This document shows positions 13,796-19,278 of a stretch of 21,497 bases of DNA, piece by piece. Under the pieces are notes generated by a model. That model did not search any database and was not told the DNA's origin. It saw only the letters and a list, made by a program, of their open reading frames with translations. Origin of the DNA: Dehalococcoidia bacterium (GTDB taxonomy: Bacteria; Chloroflexota; Dehalococcoidia; UBA2979); assembly GCA_023228765.1 (NCBI GenBank), contig JALOAM010000037.1, forward strand, positions 1 to 21,497. Direction: 5' to 3'. The position numbers were made by a program, and so were the translations under genes. Every line of letters begins with the position of its first letter. Positions within the stretch are counted from its first letter, which is position 1.

Positions 13796-14730
13796 GCGAC
13801 CGACTCAGCGAAGCCGGCGGCAGCGAGGACGTTCCTCGCGACGCGCGCGCGACCCTCCTCGCCGGTCATCATCGTGTCGGTCGCGACGGCGTCCATGCCG
13901 AGGGCGCGGATCTCGGGCAGCAGCGCTTCATCCGCAGTGTCGACGACAAAGAGGTCGACGAGGCCCTGGTAGAGCCGTGCGACCGAGGTGGCGGAGACCT
14001 CGTACCCCAGCGATTCGAGCATGGCGGCGGCCGGGCCCTTCACCGCGGAGCCGGCGATGATCGGCGAGATCGCCACGCGCTTCCCCGGCGCCCGCGACAG
14101 CGTCTCGCGCACCCCCTGCACGACGAGCATGGGCGTGATCGAGACGAACGGGTTGCTCGGTGCGATCACGGCGAGGTCAGCCTCGGCGATGGCGCGGAGG
14201 ACACCCGGGGCCGGGCGAGCGTCCCGCCCGGGGAAGTCGAAGCCGGTGACGGGGACCTCGCCGCGGAGGCGGACGAAGTAGTCCTGGAACTGCAGGTCGC
14301 CCTCACCGGTGCGCACGATCGTGGGGTGCGGTTCGTCGGTGACGGGCAGGCAGGTCACCCGCACGCCGTGGGCGGTCACCAGGGCCGCCGTAACCTCGGT
14401 CAGCGTGCTCCCGGCGCGGAGGCGTCCCGTTCGGTAGAGGTGGGTCGCCAGGTCGCGGTCGCCGATGGAGAACCACTCGTCGCCACCCAGCTCGCGCAGG
14501 CGCTCCAGCGTGGTCTGGGTGTCACCCCGAACGCCCCAGCCGAACTCACCCTCGAGTCCTGCGAGTGTGTACATGAGCGTGTCGAGGTCGGGCGACACGT
14601 GGAGGCCGTGCCACGTCAGGTCGTCCGAGACGTTGCAGACCGCCGTGATCGAGGATGGCTCGACGACGTTGGCGAGGCCGTGGAGGAAGCGCGCGGCACC
14701 GATGCCGCCGGCAAGCACCGTGATCTTCAT
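13792..14730 (-). CDS. cofD: 2-phospho-L-lactate (or PEP) transferase CofD/FbiA
   Basis: A 312-residue enzyme that transfers the phospholactyl or phosphoenolpyruvyl group from its GDP-activated form to the deazaflavin FO, giving F420-0 or dehydro-F420-0. The N-terminal AGGIGAARFLHGL (7-19) is the family's nucleotide-binding loop (a GGTGG variant), followed by NVSDDLTWHGLHVSPDLDT (about 33-51), a hallmark segment with the metal-binding Asp. APSNPFVSI (about 195-203) is also characteristic. The start ATG at 14730 has a TAGGAT -10 box six bases upstream, so the mRNA may be leaderless. It is the first gene of the cofD-cofC-nitroreductase unit. The FO synthase genes are not in the window. Confidence 0.95.
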   Translation of the reverse strand: MKITVLAGGIGAARFLHGLANVVEPSSITAVCNVSDDLTWHGLHVSPDLDTLMYTLAGLEGEFGWGVRGDTQTTLERLRELGGDEWFSIGDRDLATHLYRTGRLRAGSTLTEVTAALVTAHGVRVTCLPVTDEPHPTIVRTGEGDLQFQDYFVRLRGEVPVTGFDFPGRDARPAPGVLRAIAEADLAVIAPSNPFVSITPMLVVQGVRETLSRAPGKRVAISPIIAGSAVKGPAAAMLESLGYEVSATSVARLYQGLVDLFVVDTADEALLPEIRALGMDAVATDTMMTGEEGRARVARNVLAAAGFAESVA

Positions 14731-14736
14731 GCGGGC

Positions 14737-14765
14737 ATCCTAGCGGGGGCGGCGGACTCGGTCAG
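14737..14765 (-). promoter_or_regulatory. Candidate cofD promoter (leaderless arrangement)
   Basis: On the minus strand CTGACC (14760-14765) and TAGGAT (14737-14742) are 17 bases apart, each 4 of 6 to consensus. Initiation would fall on the cofD ATG at 14730. It would uncouple the F420 genes from the thioredoxin gene immediately upstream. Confidence 0.4.
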
Positions 14766-14784
14766 TCCGAGGGGCACCCAGCCG

Positions 14785-15246
14785 TCAGGCGACCGGCTCC
14801 GAGGACATCGCAACGCCGCCCTCGAACGCCGGCGAGTCGCCTCGCAGCTGCGCGAGAAGCAGGGCGGCGGGGGCGAAGCCGCGGTTCACGGTGACGAGTT
14901 CACCGGCTGTGTCGTAGACGGCCGTGGTGGGCACGGTGAGTACGCCGTAGCGGTCGGCGAGCGAGCGGTCCTCGATCGCGTCGTGGCGCTCGACGCGCAG
15001 CGTGCTCCCGATCCGCTCGAGGACCGCCGCGATCGCGGGCTCCTGCTGCGCGCGGCAGACCACGCACGTCTCCGTGGTGAAGTAGACGATCCTCGGCCCG
15101 TCGACGGCCACTTGTTCGTCGGCGCTGTCCGCGCGGAGGCGCGCCTCGATGCGTGCGTTGCGCCACGCGTACCACCGTTGTCCGAGGGCAATGGTGACCG
15201 CGACAGCGGTGAGGACCGCGAGCGCGATCAGGAGGCGTTCAACCAC
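14785..15246 (-). CDS. Membrane-anchored thioredoxin-fold protein with CVVC active site
   Basis: A 153-residue protein with one N-terminal membrane anchor (about residues 4-22) followed by a thioredoxin fold: strand IVYFTTETC leading into C-V-V-C (Cys61-Cys64), and the cis-proline in TVPTT (Pro106). The C-terminal 20 residues are polar and unrelated to the fold. It probably faces the cell exterior and handles disulfide exchange, but CVVC does not reveal whether it oxidises or reduces. The start is taken as GTG at 15246, two bases after the stop of the upstream DUF4395 gene; a longer frame to 15303 would overlap that gene by 56 bases and has no support. Tight spacing implies cotranscription and a shared function with the DUF4395 protein. 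Confidence 0.82.
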   Translation of the reverse strand: MVERLLIALAVLTAVAVTIALGQRWYAWRNARIEARLRADSADEQVAVDGPRIVYFTTETCVVCRAQQEPAIAAVLERIGSTLRVERHDAIEDRSLADRYGVLTVPTTAVYDTAGELVTVNRGFAPAALLLAQLRGDSPAFEGGVAMSSEPVA

Positions 15247-15247
15247 G

Positions 15248-15721
15248 TCAGTGCGCCGTCCGCGTGCTCGCGATGGAAGCGGGGAGCAGCCCTCGGCGGT
15301 CAAGCTGGTAGTAGATGAAGCAGCCCGTGCAGAACTGCACGGCGAGGTTCACGAACGCGAGCGCGGTCACGATCAGCGTGAGCGCCCATCCGACCTGCGT
15401 CGCACCTCCGACGAGGGCGAGAAACGCCAGCAGGAGGACCACGGCGCCCATCGCCTGTGCGAACTGGTGCGGCATGGGGTCCTCGACCTTCACGTCCGCA
15501 CCGAGGATCCCCGCCGGCTTCAGCAGGCGACGGTGCACCTGCTTGAACAGCGCGAGGCGCTCGTCGAGCGTGCCGAAGAGCATCACGAGCCCCGTCCCGA
15601 GGACGATCCACTGCCCGACGTCGCGGCCCACCACGAAGGCGATCACGGTGAGGCCCACGATGAAGGCCTGGTTCGTGCGCAGGGTGTTGCGGTCGACACG
15701 CAGTGGGGTGGAGGCAGCCAT
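15248..15721 (-). CDS. DUF4395-type integral membrane protein with a CTGC motif
   Basis: A 157-residue membrane protein matching DUF4395 as I know it: an N-terminal V-D-x-N-x-x-R-x-N-Q segment (9-18) leading into membrane helices at about 20-50, a polar loop (about 52-88) with the His85 region PMPHQFAQAMG, two more helices (about 91-130) and a C-terminal CTGC (Cys131, Cys134). Function is not established; the cysteine pair at the membrane edge next to a thioredoxin suggests redox or sulfur chemistry. The start is ATG at 15721 with AGGAG seven bases upstream; a GTG directly before it is less well spaced. It is the first gene of a two-gene unit behind a strong -10 box and an IscR-like operator. 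Confidence 0.8.
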   Translation of the reverse strand: MAASTPLRVDRNTLRTNQAFIVGLTVIAFVVGRDVGQWIVLGTGLVMLFGTLDERLALFKQVHRRLLKPAGILGADVKVEDPMPHQFAQAMGAVVLLLAFLALVGGATQVGWALTLIVTALAFVNLAVQFCTGCFIYYQLDRRGLLPASIASTRTAH

Positions 15722-15735
15722 CACGAGACTCCTGA

Positions 15736-15760
15736 ATAGTTGACTGACTTACTCAGGATT
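15736..15760. promoter_or_regulatory. IscR/Rrf2-family-like operator upstream of the DUF4395-thioredoxin pair
   Basis: The 25 bases begin ATAGTTGACT and end ACTCAGGATT. Compared with the E. coli IscR type 1 consensus as I remember it (half-sites ATASYYGACT and AGTCRRSTAT around a five-base centre), I count about 21 of 25 matching positions. It also resembles the iscR promoter site itself. An outer inverted repeat TCCTGA (15730-15735) / TCAGGA (15753-15758) flanks it. The site overlaps the -10 box and the expected start of transcription, as for repression. Confidence 0.5.
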
Positions 15761-15763
15761 ATA
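15758..15763 (-). promoter_or_regulatory. Perfect TATAAT -10 box for the DUF4395-thioredoxin unit
   Basis: TATAAT on the minus strand, 36 bases upstream of the DUF4395 ATG, is the only perfect -10 hexamer noticed in this GC-rich window. No convincing -35 lies 16-18 bases further up, which is common for promoters that rely on an activator or are tightly repressed. The position also falls in the gap after the YqhQ-like gene, on the same strand. Confidence 0.55.
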
Positions 15764-15786
15764 GCGCGGAACGGGAGAAGCGATCG

Positions 15787-16689
15787 TTACAGGCGGGCCT
15801 CGACGTCGCGCGCTTCCTCGAAGGCGCGGATCGCCACCTGGATGTGCTCGTCGTCAGGGGGCCTCGTGGTCAGGAGCTGGAGGGCGATGTTGCCTGCGAA
15901 CAGCAGCCGTACCACCGGCCAGCCCTGGTGGAATCCCGCGAAGCGGATCGCCTCGTACGAGACGGAAGCGACGAGGGGGATGAGCACCAGCCGCGAGGCG
16001 ATGCGCCACCACAGTGGGTCGGTCCCGGCGAACGCGAACACCACGATCGAGACGAACGCCACCGTGAGGAGGAAGGAGGTCCCGCAGCGGGGGTGCTCCT
16101 TCGGGTAGCGCCGGATCGCGGGGACGGTAAGCTCGCGGCCATCCTCGAACGCCGCGATCGTCATGTGCTCCGCCCCGTGGTACTGGAAGACGCGCCGCAC
16201 GTCGTCCGAGCGGCCGATGAGCCAGATGTATCCGAGCAGGAACCCGATGCGGATCGCTCCCTCGATCGCGAGGACGATCCACGAGTCGATGCGCGCATCC
16301 AGCCACGCCGTCGCCAGCACCGGTCCCGCGAAGAACACCGCCAGCGCGAGGCCCATGGTCACGATGAGGAACACGCGCTCCACGGGCGTGAGTGCCCGCG
16401 CCTCGCCATGCTCGTCGACCTCACCGGACGCGATCGCGGACGACCACGTCAGCGCCCGCCCGCCGAGGGTCAGCGTCTCCGCCAGCACGAGGATGCCGCG
16501 CACGAACGGCACCCGCCGCAGTAGCCCGACGTAGAGCGGCCCGCGCAGCGCCTCCGACCGGACGAGGATCCCGCCCTCCGGATCGCGCACCGCGACCGCC
16601 ATCGACCGCATGCCGCGGATCATGACGCCCTCGATCACGGCTTGCCCGCCGTAGGTGGGGGAGGGAGAGGATGGCCGTGAGGGGGTCAC
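15787..16689 (-). CDS. YqhQ-like DUF1385 integral membrane protein
   Basis: A 300-residue DUF1385 protein. The N-terminal YGGQAVIEGVMIRG (about 13-26) is the signature of the family, followed by VPFVRGILVLAETL, several membrane helices (about 105-130, 135-160, 205-228 and 232-250) and the cytosolic FQYHGAEHMTIAAFE segment (about 167-181) with conserved His and Glu residues. HPRCGTSFLL (about 199-208) is also diagnostic. The function is unknown, although conserved His/Glu/Cys residues hint at metal or enzymatic activity. The gene is commonly found beside rpmE and prfA in Firmicutes and Chloroflexota; here rpmE is close but a DinB gene on the other strand lies between. The start is GTG at 16689, with a TACTCT -10-like box (16696-16701) immediately upstream. 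Confidence 0.9.
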   Translation of the reverse strand: MTPSRPSSPSPTYGGQAVIEGVMIRGMRSMAVAVRDPEGGILVRSEALRGPLYVGLLRRVPFVRGILVLAETLTLGGRALTWSSAIASGEVDEHGEARALTPVERVFLIVTMGLALAVFFAGPVLATAWLDARIDSWIVLAIEGAIRIGFLLGYIWLIGRSDDVRRVFQYHGAEHMTIAAFEDGRELTVPAIRRYPKEHPRCGTSFLLTVAFVSIVVFAFAGTDPLWWRIASRLVLIPLVASVSYEAIRFAGFHQGWPVVRLLFAGNIALQLLTTRPPDDEHIQVAIRAFEEARDVEARL

Positions 16690-16771
16690 CGCCCCAGAGT
16701 ACGTGCCACCCGGGCATCGGACGAGCGACGGACGGCACGTAGGCTCGCGCGGGGGCCCCAGGGAGGCTGCG

Positions 16772-17269
16772 ATGCTGCTCGAAGCGATCCGGACGCTCTA
16801 CGCATACCACCACCAGGCGACGCGCCACTTGCTGGACGTGGCACGCGAGGCAGGCGACGACGTCCGGCGGGAGGTCGTGAGTGGACAGCCGCCCATCCTG
16901 AACACGTTCGTCCACCTCTGTGGCACGCAGCGGATCCACCTGGACTGGTGGAGTGGGGCCCTCCCCGGGCGTGAGTCGTTCAGCCGTCGCTTCACGCTGG
17001 AGATCCTGCCCGACCTCGCGGCAGTGAGGGCCTTCTGGGACGAGATCCAGCGCGACACGGAGACGTTCCTCGAATCGCTTCGCGAGGACGAGGAGCTCGA
17101 CCGGATCTGTCTGCGCCCGCTCCCCGGTGGGGCGGTGAAGGAGGTCCCGCTGTGGCTCTCCATGCTCCACGTAGCGAATCACGGCACGCAGCATCGGAGC
17201 GAGGCCGCGATGGTGCTCACGGCAATCGGCCACTCGCCCGGGGACATGGAGCTGGTGGAGCCACGCTGA
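16772..17269 (+). CDS. DinB-superfamily (YfiT-like) metal-binding protein
   Basis: A 165-residue four-helix-bundle protein of the DinB/YfiT superfamily. The usual three-His metal site appears as His48 (NTFVHLCG) and the paired His137 and His141 in VANHGTQHRSEA, the typical H-x3-H-R pattern of the last helix. Members bind Ni, Zn or Fe and include bacillithiol- or mycothiol-dependent thiol transferases, but most are uncharacterised and no substrate can be assigned here. The start ATG at 16772 is chosen because GGGAGG lies five bases upstream; the frame is open further upstream without family similarity. It is divergent from the DUF1385 gene and ends at a strong terminator shared with the ribosomal protein genes on the other strand. 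Confidence 0.82.
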   Translation: MLLEAIRTLYAYHHQATRHLLDVAREAGDDVRREVVSGQPPILNTFVHLCGTQRIHLDWWSGALPGRESFSRRFTLEILPDLAAVRAFWDEIQRDTETFLESLREDEELDRICLRPLPGGAVKEVPLWLSMLHVANHGTQHRSEAAMVLTAIGHSPGDMELVEPR

Positions 17270-17290
17270 TCCGTGTTCCGCGCACACGCA

Positions 17291-17327
17291 GAAGGGGCGG
17301 CCACTGGCCGCCCCTTCGTCTGTTTGT
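17291..17327 (+). terminator. Strong intrinsic terminator after the DinB gene, probably bidirectional
   Basis: GAAGGGGCGGCC (17291-17302), loop ACT, GGCCGCCCCTTC (17306-17317) form a perfect 12-bp stem with a three-base loop, followed by the T-rich GTCTGTTTGTT. It lies 22 bases after the DinB stop and 14 bases beyond the end of convergent rpmE, so it may end both transcripts, although the T-tract favours the plus strand. Confidence 0.9.
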
Positions 17328-17340
17328 TCGCCCTCGAGCG

Positions 17341-17556
17341 TTACGAGGTGCTGCCACCACCGCGGGTGTAGCGGCGGCGGAAGCGCTCGACGCGCCCGGC
17401 CGTGTCCACGATGCGCTGCTCGCCCGTGAAGAACGGGTGGCAGGCGGAACACACGTCCACGCTCATGGACGGCTTCGTGGAGCGGGTCTCCCACGAGTTC
17501 CCGCACGAACAGGTGATCGTGGCGGTCTGGTACTCGGGGTGGATGTCAGTCTTCAT
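17341..17556 (-). CDS. rpmE: 50S ribosomal protein L31, zinc-binding type
   Basis: A 71-residue ribosomal protein bL31. It begins MKTDIHPEY and carries the zinc ligands of the C+ form: C-S-C near residues 16-18 and C-S-A-C near 36-39, followed by HPFFTGEQRIVDTAGRVERF, a family hallmark. The C-terminal tail RRYTRGGGSTS is basic and glycine-rich. The start ATG at 17556 has AGAAGG upstream. It is the last gene of rplU-rpmA-rpmE, 41 bases after rpmA. Zinc-type L31 is often paired with a zinc-free copy made under zinc limitation; none is in the window. Confidence 0.97.
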   Translation of the reverse strand: MKTDIHPEYQTATITCSCGNSWETRSTKPSMSVDVCSACHPFFTGEQRIVDTAGRVERFRRRYTRGGGSTS

Positions 17557-17597
17557 CGTCTCTGCCTTCTGAACCTGATGGGTGAAGCCGCTGTTGG

Positions 17598-17861
17598 CTA
17601 GACCTCAACCGGCTCGATCGACACTTGCTTGCGGCGGCCCTTCGCGTAGGGCGAGAACCGGACGACACCGTCCACCTTCGCCCACAGCGTGTGGTCCTTG
17701 CCCAGGCCCACGTTCTCGCCGGGGTGCATGCGGGTGCCGCGCTGGCGCACGATGATCGAGCCGGCCGAGACGACCTGCCCGTCGTAGCGCTTCACGCCCA
17801 GCCGCTGCGCGGCGGACTCGCGTCCGTTCTTGGTTGAACCGCCGGACTTCTTGTGAGCCAT
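17598..17861 (-). CDS. rpmA: 50S ribosomal protein L27
   Basis: An 87-residue bL27 that reaches the peptidyl-transferase centre. The N-terminus MAHKKSGGSTKNGRES is typical and has no cleavable extension of the Firmicute type (no phenylalanine-containing leader before the AHKK), so the ysxB-type processing protease is not expected. KRYDGQVVSAGSIIVRQRGT and GKDHTLWAKVDG are the family segments. It follows rplU after 76 bases that carry two alternative hairpins, and the usual downstream partner obgE is replaced by rpmE. Confidence 0.98.
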   Translation of the reverse strand: MAHKKSGGSTKNGRESAAQRLGVKRYDGQVVSAGSIIVRQRGTRMHPGENVGLGKDHTLWAKVDGVVRFSPYAKGRRKQVSIEPVEV

Positions 17862-17900
17862 GGCGTTCCCGTCCTGTCCTGGCGAGTGCCTCAGGATCCC

Positions 17901-17937
17901 CCGAGGGCGCTCGTCTCCTCGTCGCCCTCGGAGGGCG
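17901..17937 (-). promoter_or_regulatory. Two mutually exclusive hairpins between rplU and rpmA
   Basis: CCGAGGGCG (17901-17909) pairs perfectly with CGCCCTCGG (17923-17931); alternatively CGCCCT (17923-17928) pairs with AGGGCG (17932-17937) directly after the rplU stop. The two stems share one arm and cannot coexist, the logic of an attenuator or processing site. No U-tract is present. Confidence 0.4.
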
Positions 17938-18249
17938 TTACGCGCTGATCCCGGTGATGCGCACCCGCGTCTCGTGCTGGCGGTGGCCCTTCTTGCGGCT
18001 CTGGCGCGTCTTGTTCTTGAAGTGGAAGAACGTCACCTTCGGGCCGCGGGTCTGGGCTTCCACCAGCGCCGTGACACTGGCGCCGGACACCGTGGGCGCA
18101 CCCACGGTGGTGCTGGCGTCGTTGCCGACGAGCAGCACCTCGTCGAACGTCACCTCGGCGCCCTCGGCCACGTCGAGCAGTTCGACGTTGATCCGGTCGC
18201 CCTCTTGGACGCGGTACTGCTTACCGCCGGTGCGGATGATCGCGAACAT
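17938..18249 (-). CDS. rplU: 50S ribosomal protein L21
   Basis: A 103-residue bL21 that binds 23S rRNA. It starts MFAIIRTGGKQY, the classic family N-terminus, and ends with the basic KVTFFHFKNKTRQSRKKGHRQ-type region (split here for length: KVTFFHFKNK then KKGHRQ) and the closing RVRITGI. The ATG at 18249 is chosen over an in-frame ATG 63 bases upstream because a GGGAGAG ribosome-binding site sits just before it. It is the first gene of rplU-rpmA-rpmE, behind a promoter at 18333-18361 and a short structured leader. Confidence 0.97.
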   Translation of the reverse strand: MFAIIRTGGKQYRVQEGDRINVELLDVAEGAEVTFDEVLLVGNDASTTVGAPTVSGASVTALVEAQTRGPKVTFFHFKNKTRQSRKKGHRQHETRVRITGISA

Positions 18250-18283
18250 CGGTCTCTCCCGGGTATGGGTGCTCCGACACCGT

Positions 18284-18301
18284 ACGAGGGCGCTCCCTCG
18301 T
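18284..18301 (-). ncRNA. Stem-loop in the rplU mRNA leader (possible r-protein leader)
   Basis: ACGAGGG (18284-18290), loop CGCT, CCCTCGT (18295-18301) form a perfect 7-bp tetraloop hairpin inside the predicted ~76-base leader of rplU. No T-run follows, so it is not a terminator. Autoregulatory leaders before rplU are known in other phyla; whether this is one is inference. Confidence 0.4.
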
Positions 18302-18332
18302 GCTGACGGCACGGAGTTTGGTCAGACGTTCG

Positions 18333-18361
18333 AGTCTACGGAGCAGGCCCGCCACGATCAA
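18333..18361 (-). promoter_or_regulatory. Promoter of rplU-rpmA-rpmE
   Basis: On the minus strand TTGATC (18356-18361) and TAGACT (18333-18338) are exactly 17 bases apart, each 4 of 6 to the sigma-70 consensus. Initiation is expected near 18326. It is the only reasonable promoter in the gap between rplU and the divergent DedA gene. Confidence 0.55.
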
Positions 18362-18422
18362 CGCACCGTCAACACCGACGGATCGGCGAGCCTCGCCGAG
18401 CCAACCCGCCGAGGGCGCTCCT

Positions 18423-18434
18423 GCCGTTAACGGC
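18423..18434. promoter_or_regulatory. 12-bp perfect palindrome in the rplU-DedA divergent gap
   Basis: GCCGTTAACGGC reads the same on both strands. It lies about 20 bases upstream of a TATCAT -10-like box (18453-18458) that may serve the DedA gene. A second small hairpin, CGGCGA-GCC-TCGCCG, is at 18384-18398. It could be an operator; chance is not excluded. Confidence 0.3.
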
Positions 18435-18537
18435 TCAGACCCCCTCGACACGTATCATTGTCTCACACCACGATCCCCTGGAGCCTCTCCTGGACCTCAT
18501 CGACGTCATCACCGCGCCGTACGACGCCCTGAACTGG

Positions 18538-19236
18538 GTGACGGACCTCCTGTTTGTCACGGTCAACAACCTGTTCGACCGGTTCGGTACGCCCATCGTG
18601 TTCTTTTCCGCGCTGACGGAAAGCACGATCGGTCTCGGCGTGATCTTTCCCGGCGTGCTGATGATGTTCCTCGGCGGTGCTGCGGCCTCGCAGGGGGATG
18701 CGAACGTCGCGCTCGTCTTCGTTGTGGCGGCGGCGGGCACGGTGGTGGGCGACACCATCTCGTACGCTGCCGGCCGATGGGGCGGCGACCGGCTCGCCGG
18801 CACGCGCCTCGGCCCCTCGTTACGCCTCGGCGCGCAGCTCATGGACGGCCGCGCCAGGTGGCTCATCCCCTTCTACCACCTGCATAACGTCACCCGCGCG
18901 GTGGGCCCGTTCGGCTCCGGCGCGCTGAGGATCCCCCTCCGCGTCTGGATGCCGCTCGACTACGCCGGCGCGGTCATCGCCAACTCCGTGTGGGTGGGCA
19001 CCGGCTTCATCTTCGGCACCGCCGTCCTCGACGAGGACGGCAAGCTGGAGGAGCACCCGGCGCTCCGCATCGGCCTCGCCGTTGCCGCCGCCGCATGGTT
19101 CCTCATCATGCGCGAGATGATGGAGCGACGCATCCGCGCCATCCGCGAGCGAGAGGCCGCGGAAGCCGCCGCTGCCTCGGACGGCGAAGACGCCGAGGAC
19201 AGCGCAGAGGCCGCGCCCTCGACGGTGGATGCCTGA
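18538..19236 (+). CDS. DedA-family membrane protein
   Basis: A 232-residue (from GTG) DedA/SNARE-associated-domain protein. FGTPIVFFSALTESTIGLGV-type text (about 16-35) leads into IFPGVLMMFLGGAAA, the first re-entrant arm, then VVGDTISYAAGRWGGDRL (about 69-86), the signature Y-x-x-G-R segment, and FYHLHNVTRAVGPFGSGALRIP (split: FYHLHNVTRA, VGPFGSGALRIP; about 112-134). Such proteins act in lipid carrier recycling and membrane homeostasis. The last 35 residues are an Ala/Glu/Asp-rich tail. The GTG at 18538 lacks a ribosome-binding site; an in-frame CTG at 18490 has GGAG six bases upstream and adds LDLIDVITAPYDALNWV, which looks like a DedA N-terminus. The true start is therefore uncertain. Confidence 0.87.
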   Translation: MTDLLFVTVNNLFDRFGTPIVFFSALTESTIGLGVIFPGVLMMFLGGAAASQGDANVALVFVVAAAGTVVGDTISYAAGRWGGDRLAGTRLGPSLRLGAQLMDGRARWLIPFYHLHNVTRAVGPFGSGALRIPLRVWMPLDYAGAVIANSVWVGTGFIFGTAVLDEDGKLEEHPALRIGLAVAAAAWFLIMREMMERRIRAIREREAAEAAAASDGEDAEDSAEAAPSTVDA

Positions 19237-19278
19237 GGGCTGGGCCGCAGGGAGTGCGCCCCGTCCTCCAGCGGAAGT

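Noticed and set aside
12782..13972. Long plus-strand open frame (396 codons) opposite the F420 genes
   Set aside because: Composition is that of an antisense frame and the opposite strand carries three recognisable coupled genes.
16655..16771. N-terminal extension of the DinB gene
   Set aside because: It would overlap the start of the divergent DUF1385 gene, lacks DinB similarity, and the ATG at 16772 has an excellent ribosome-binding site.
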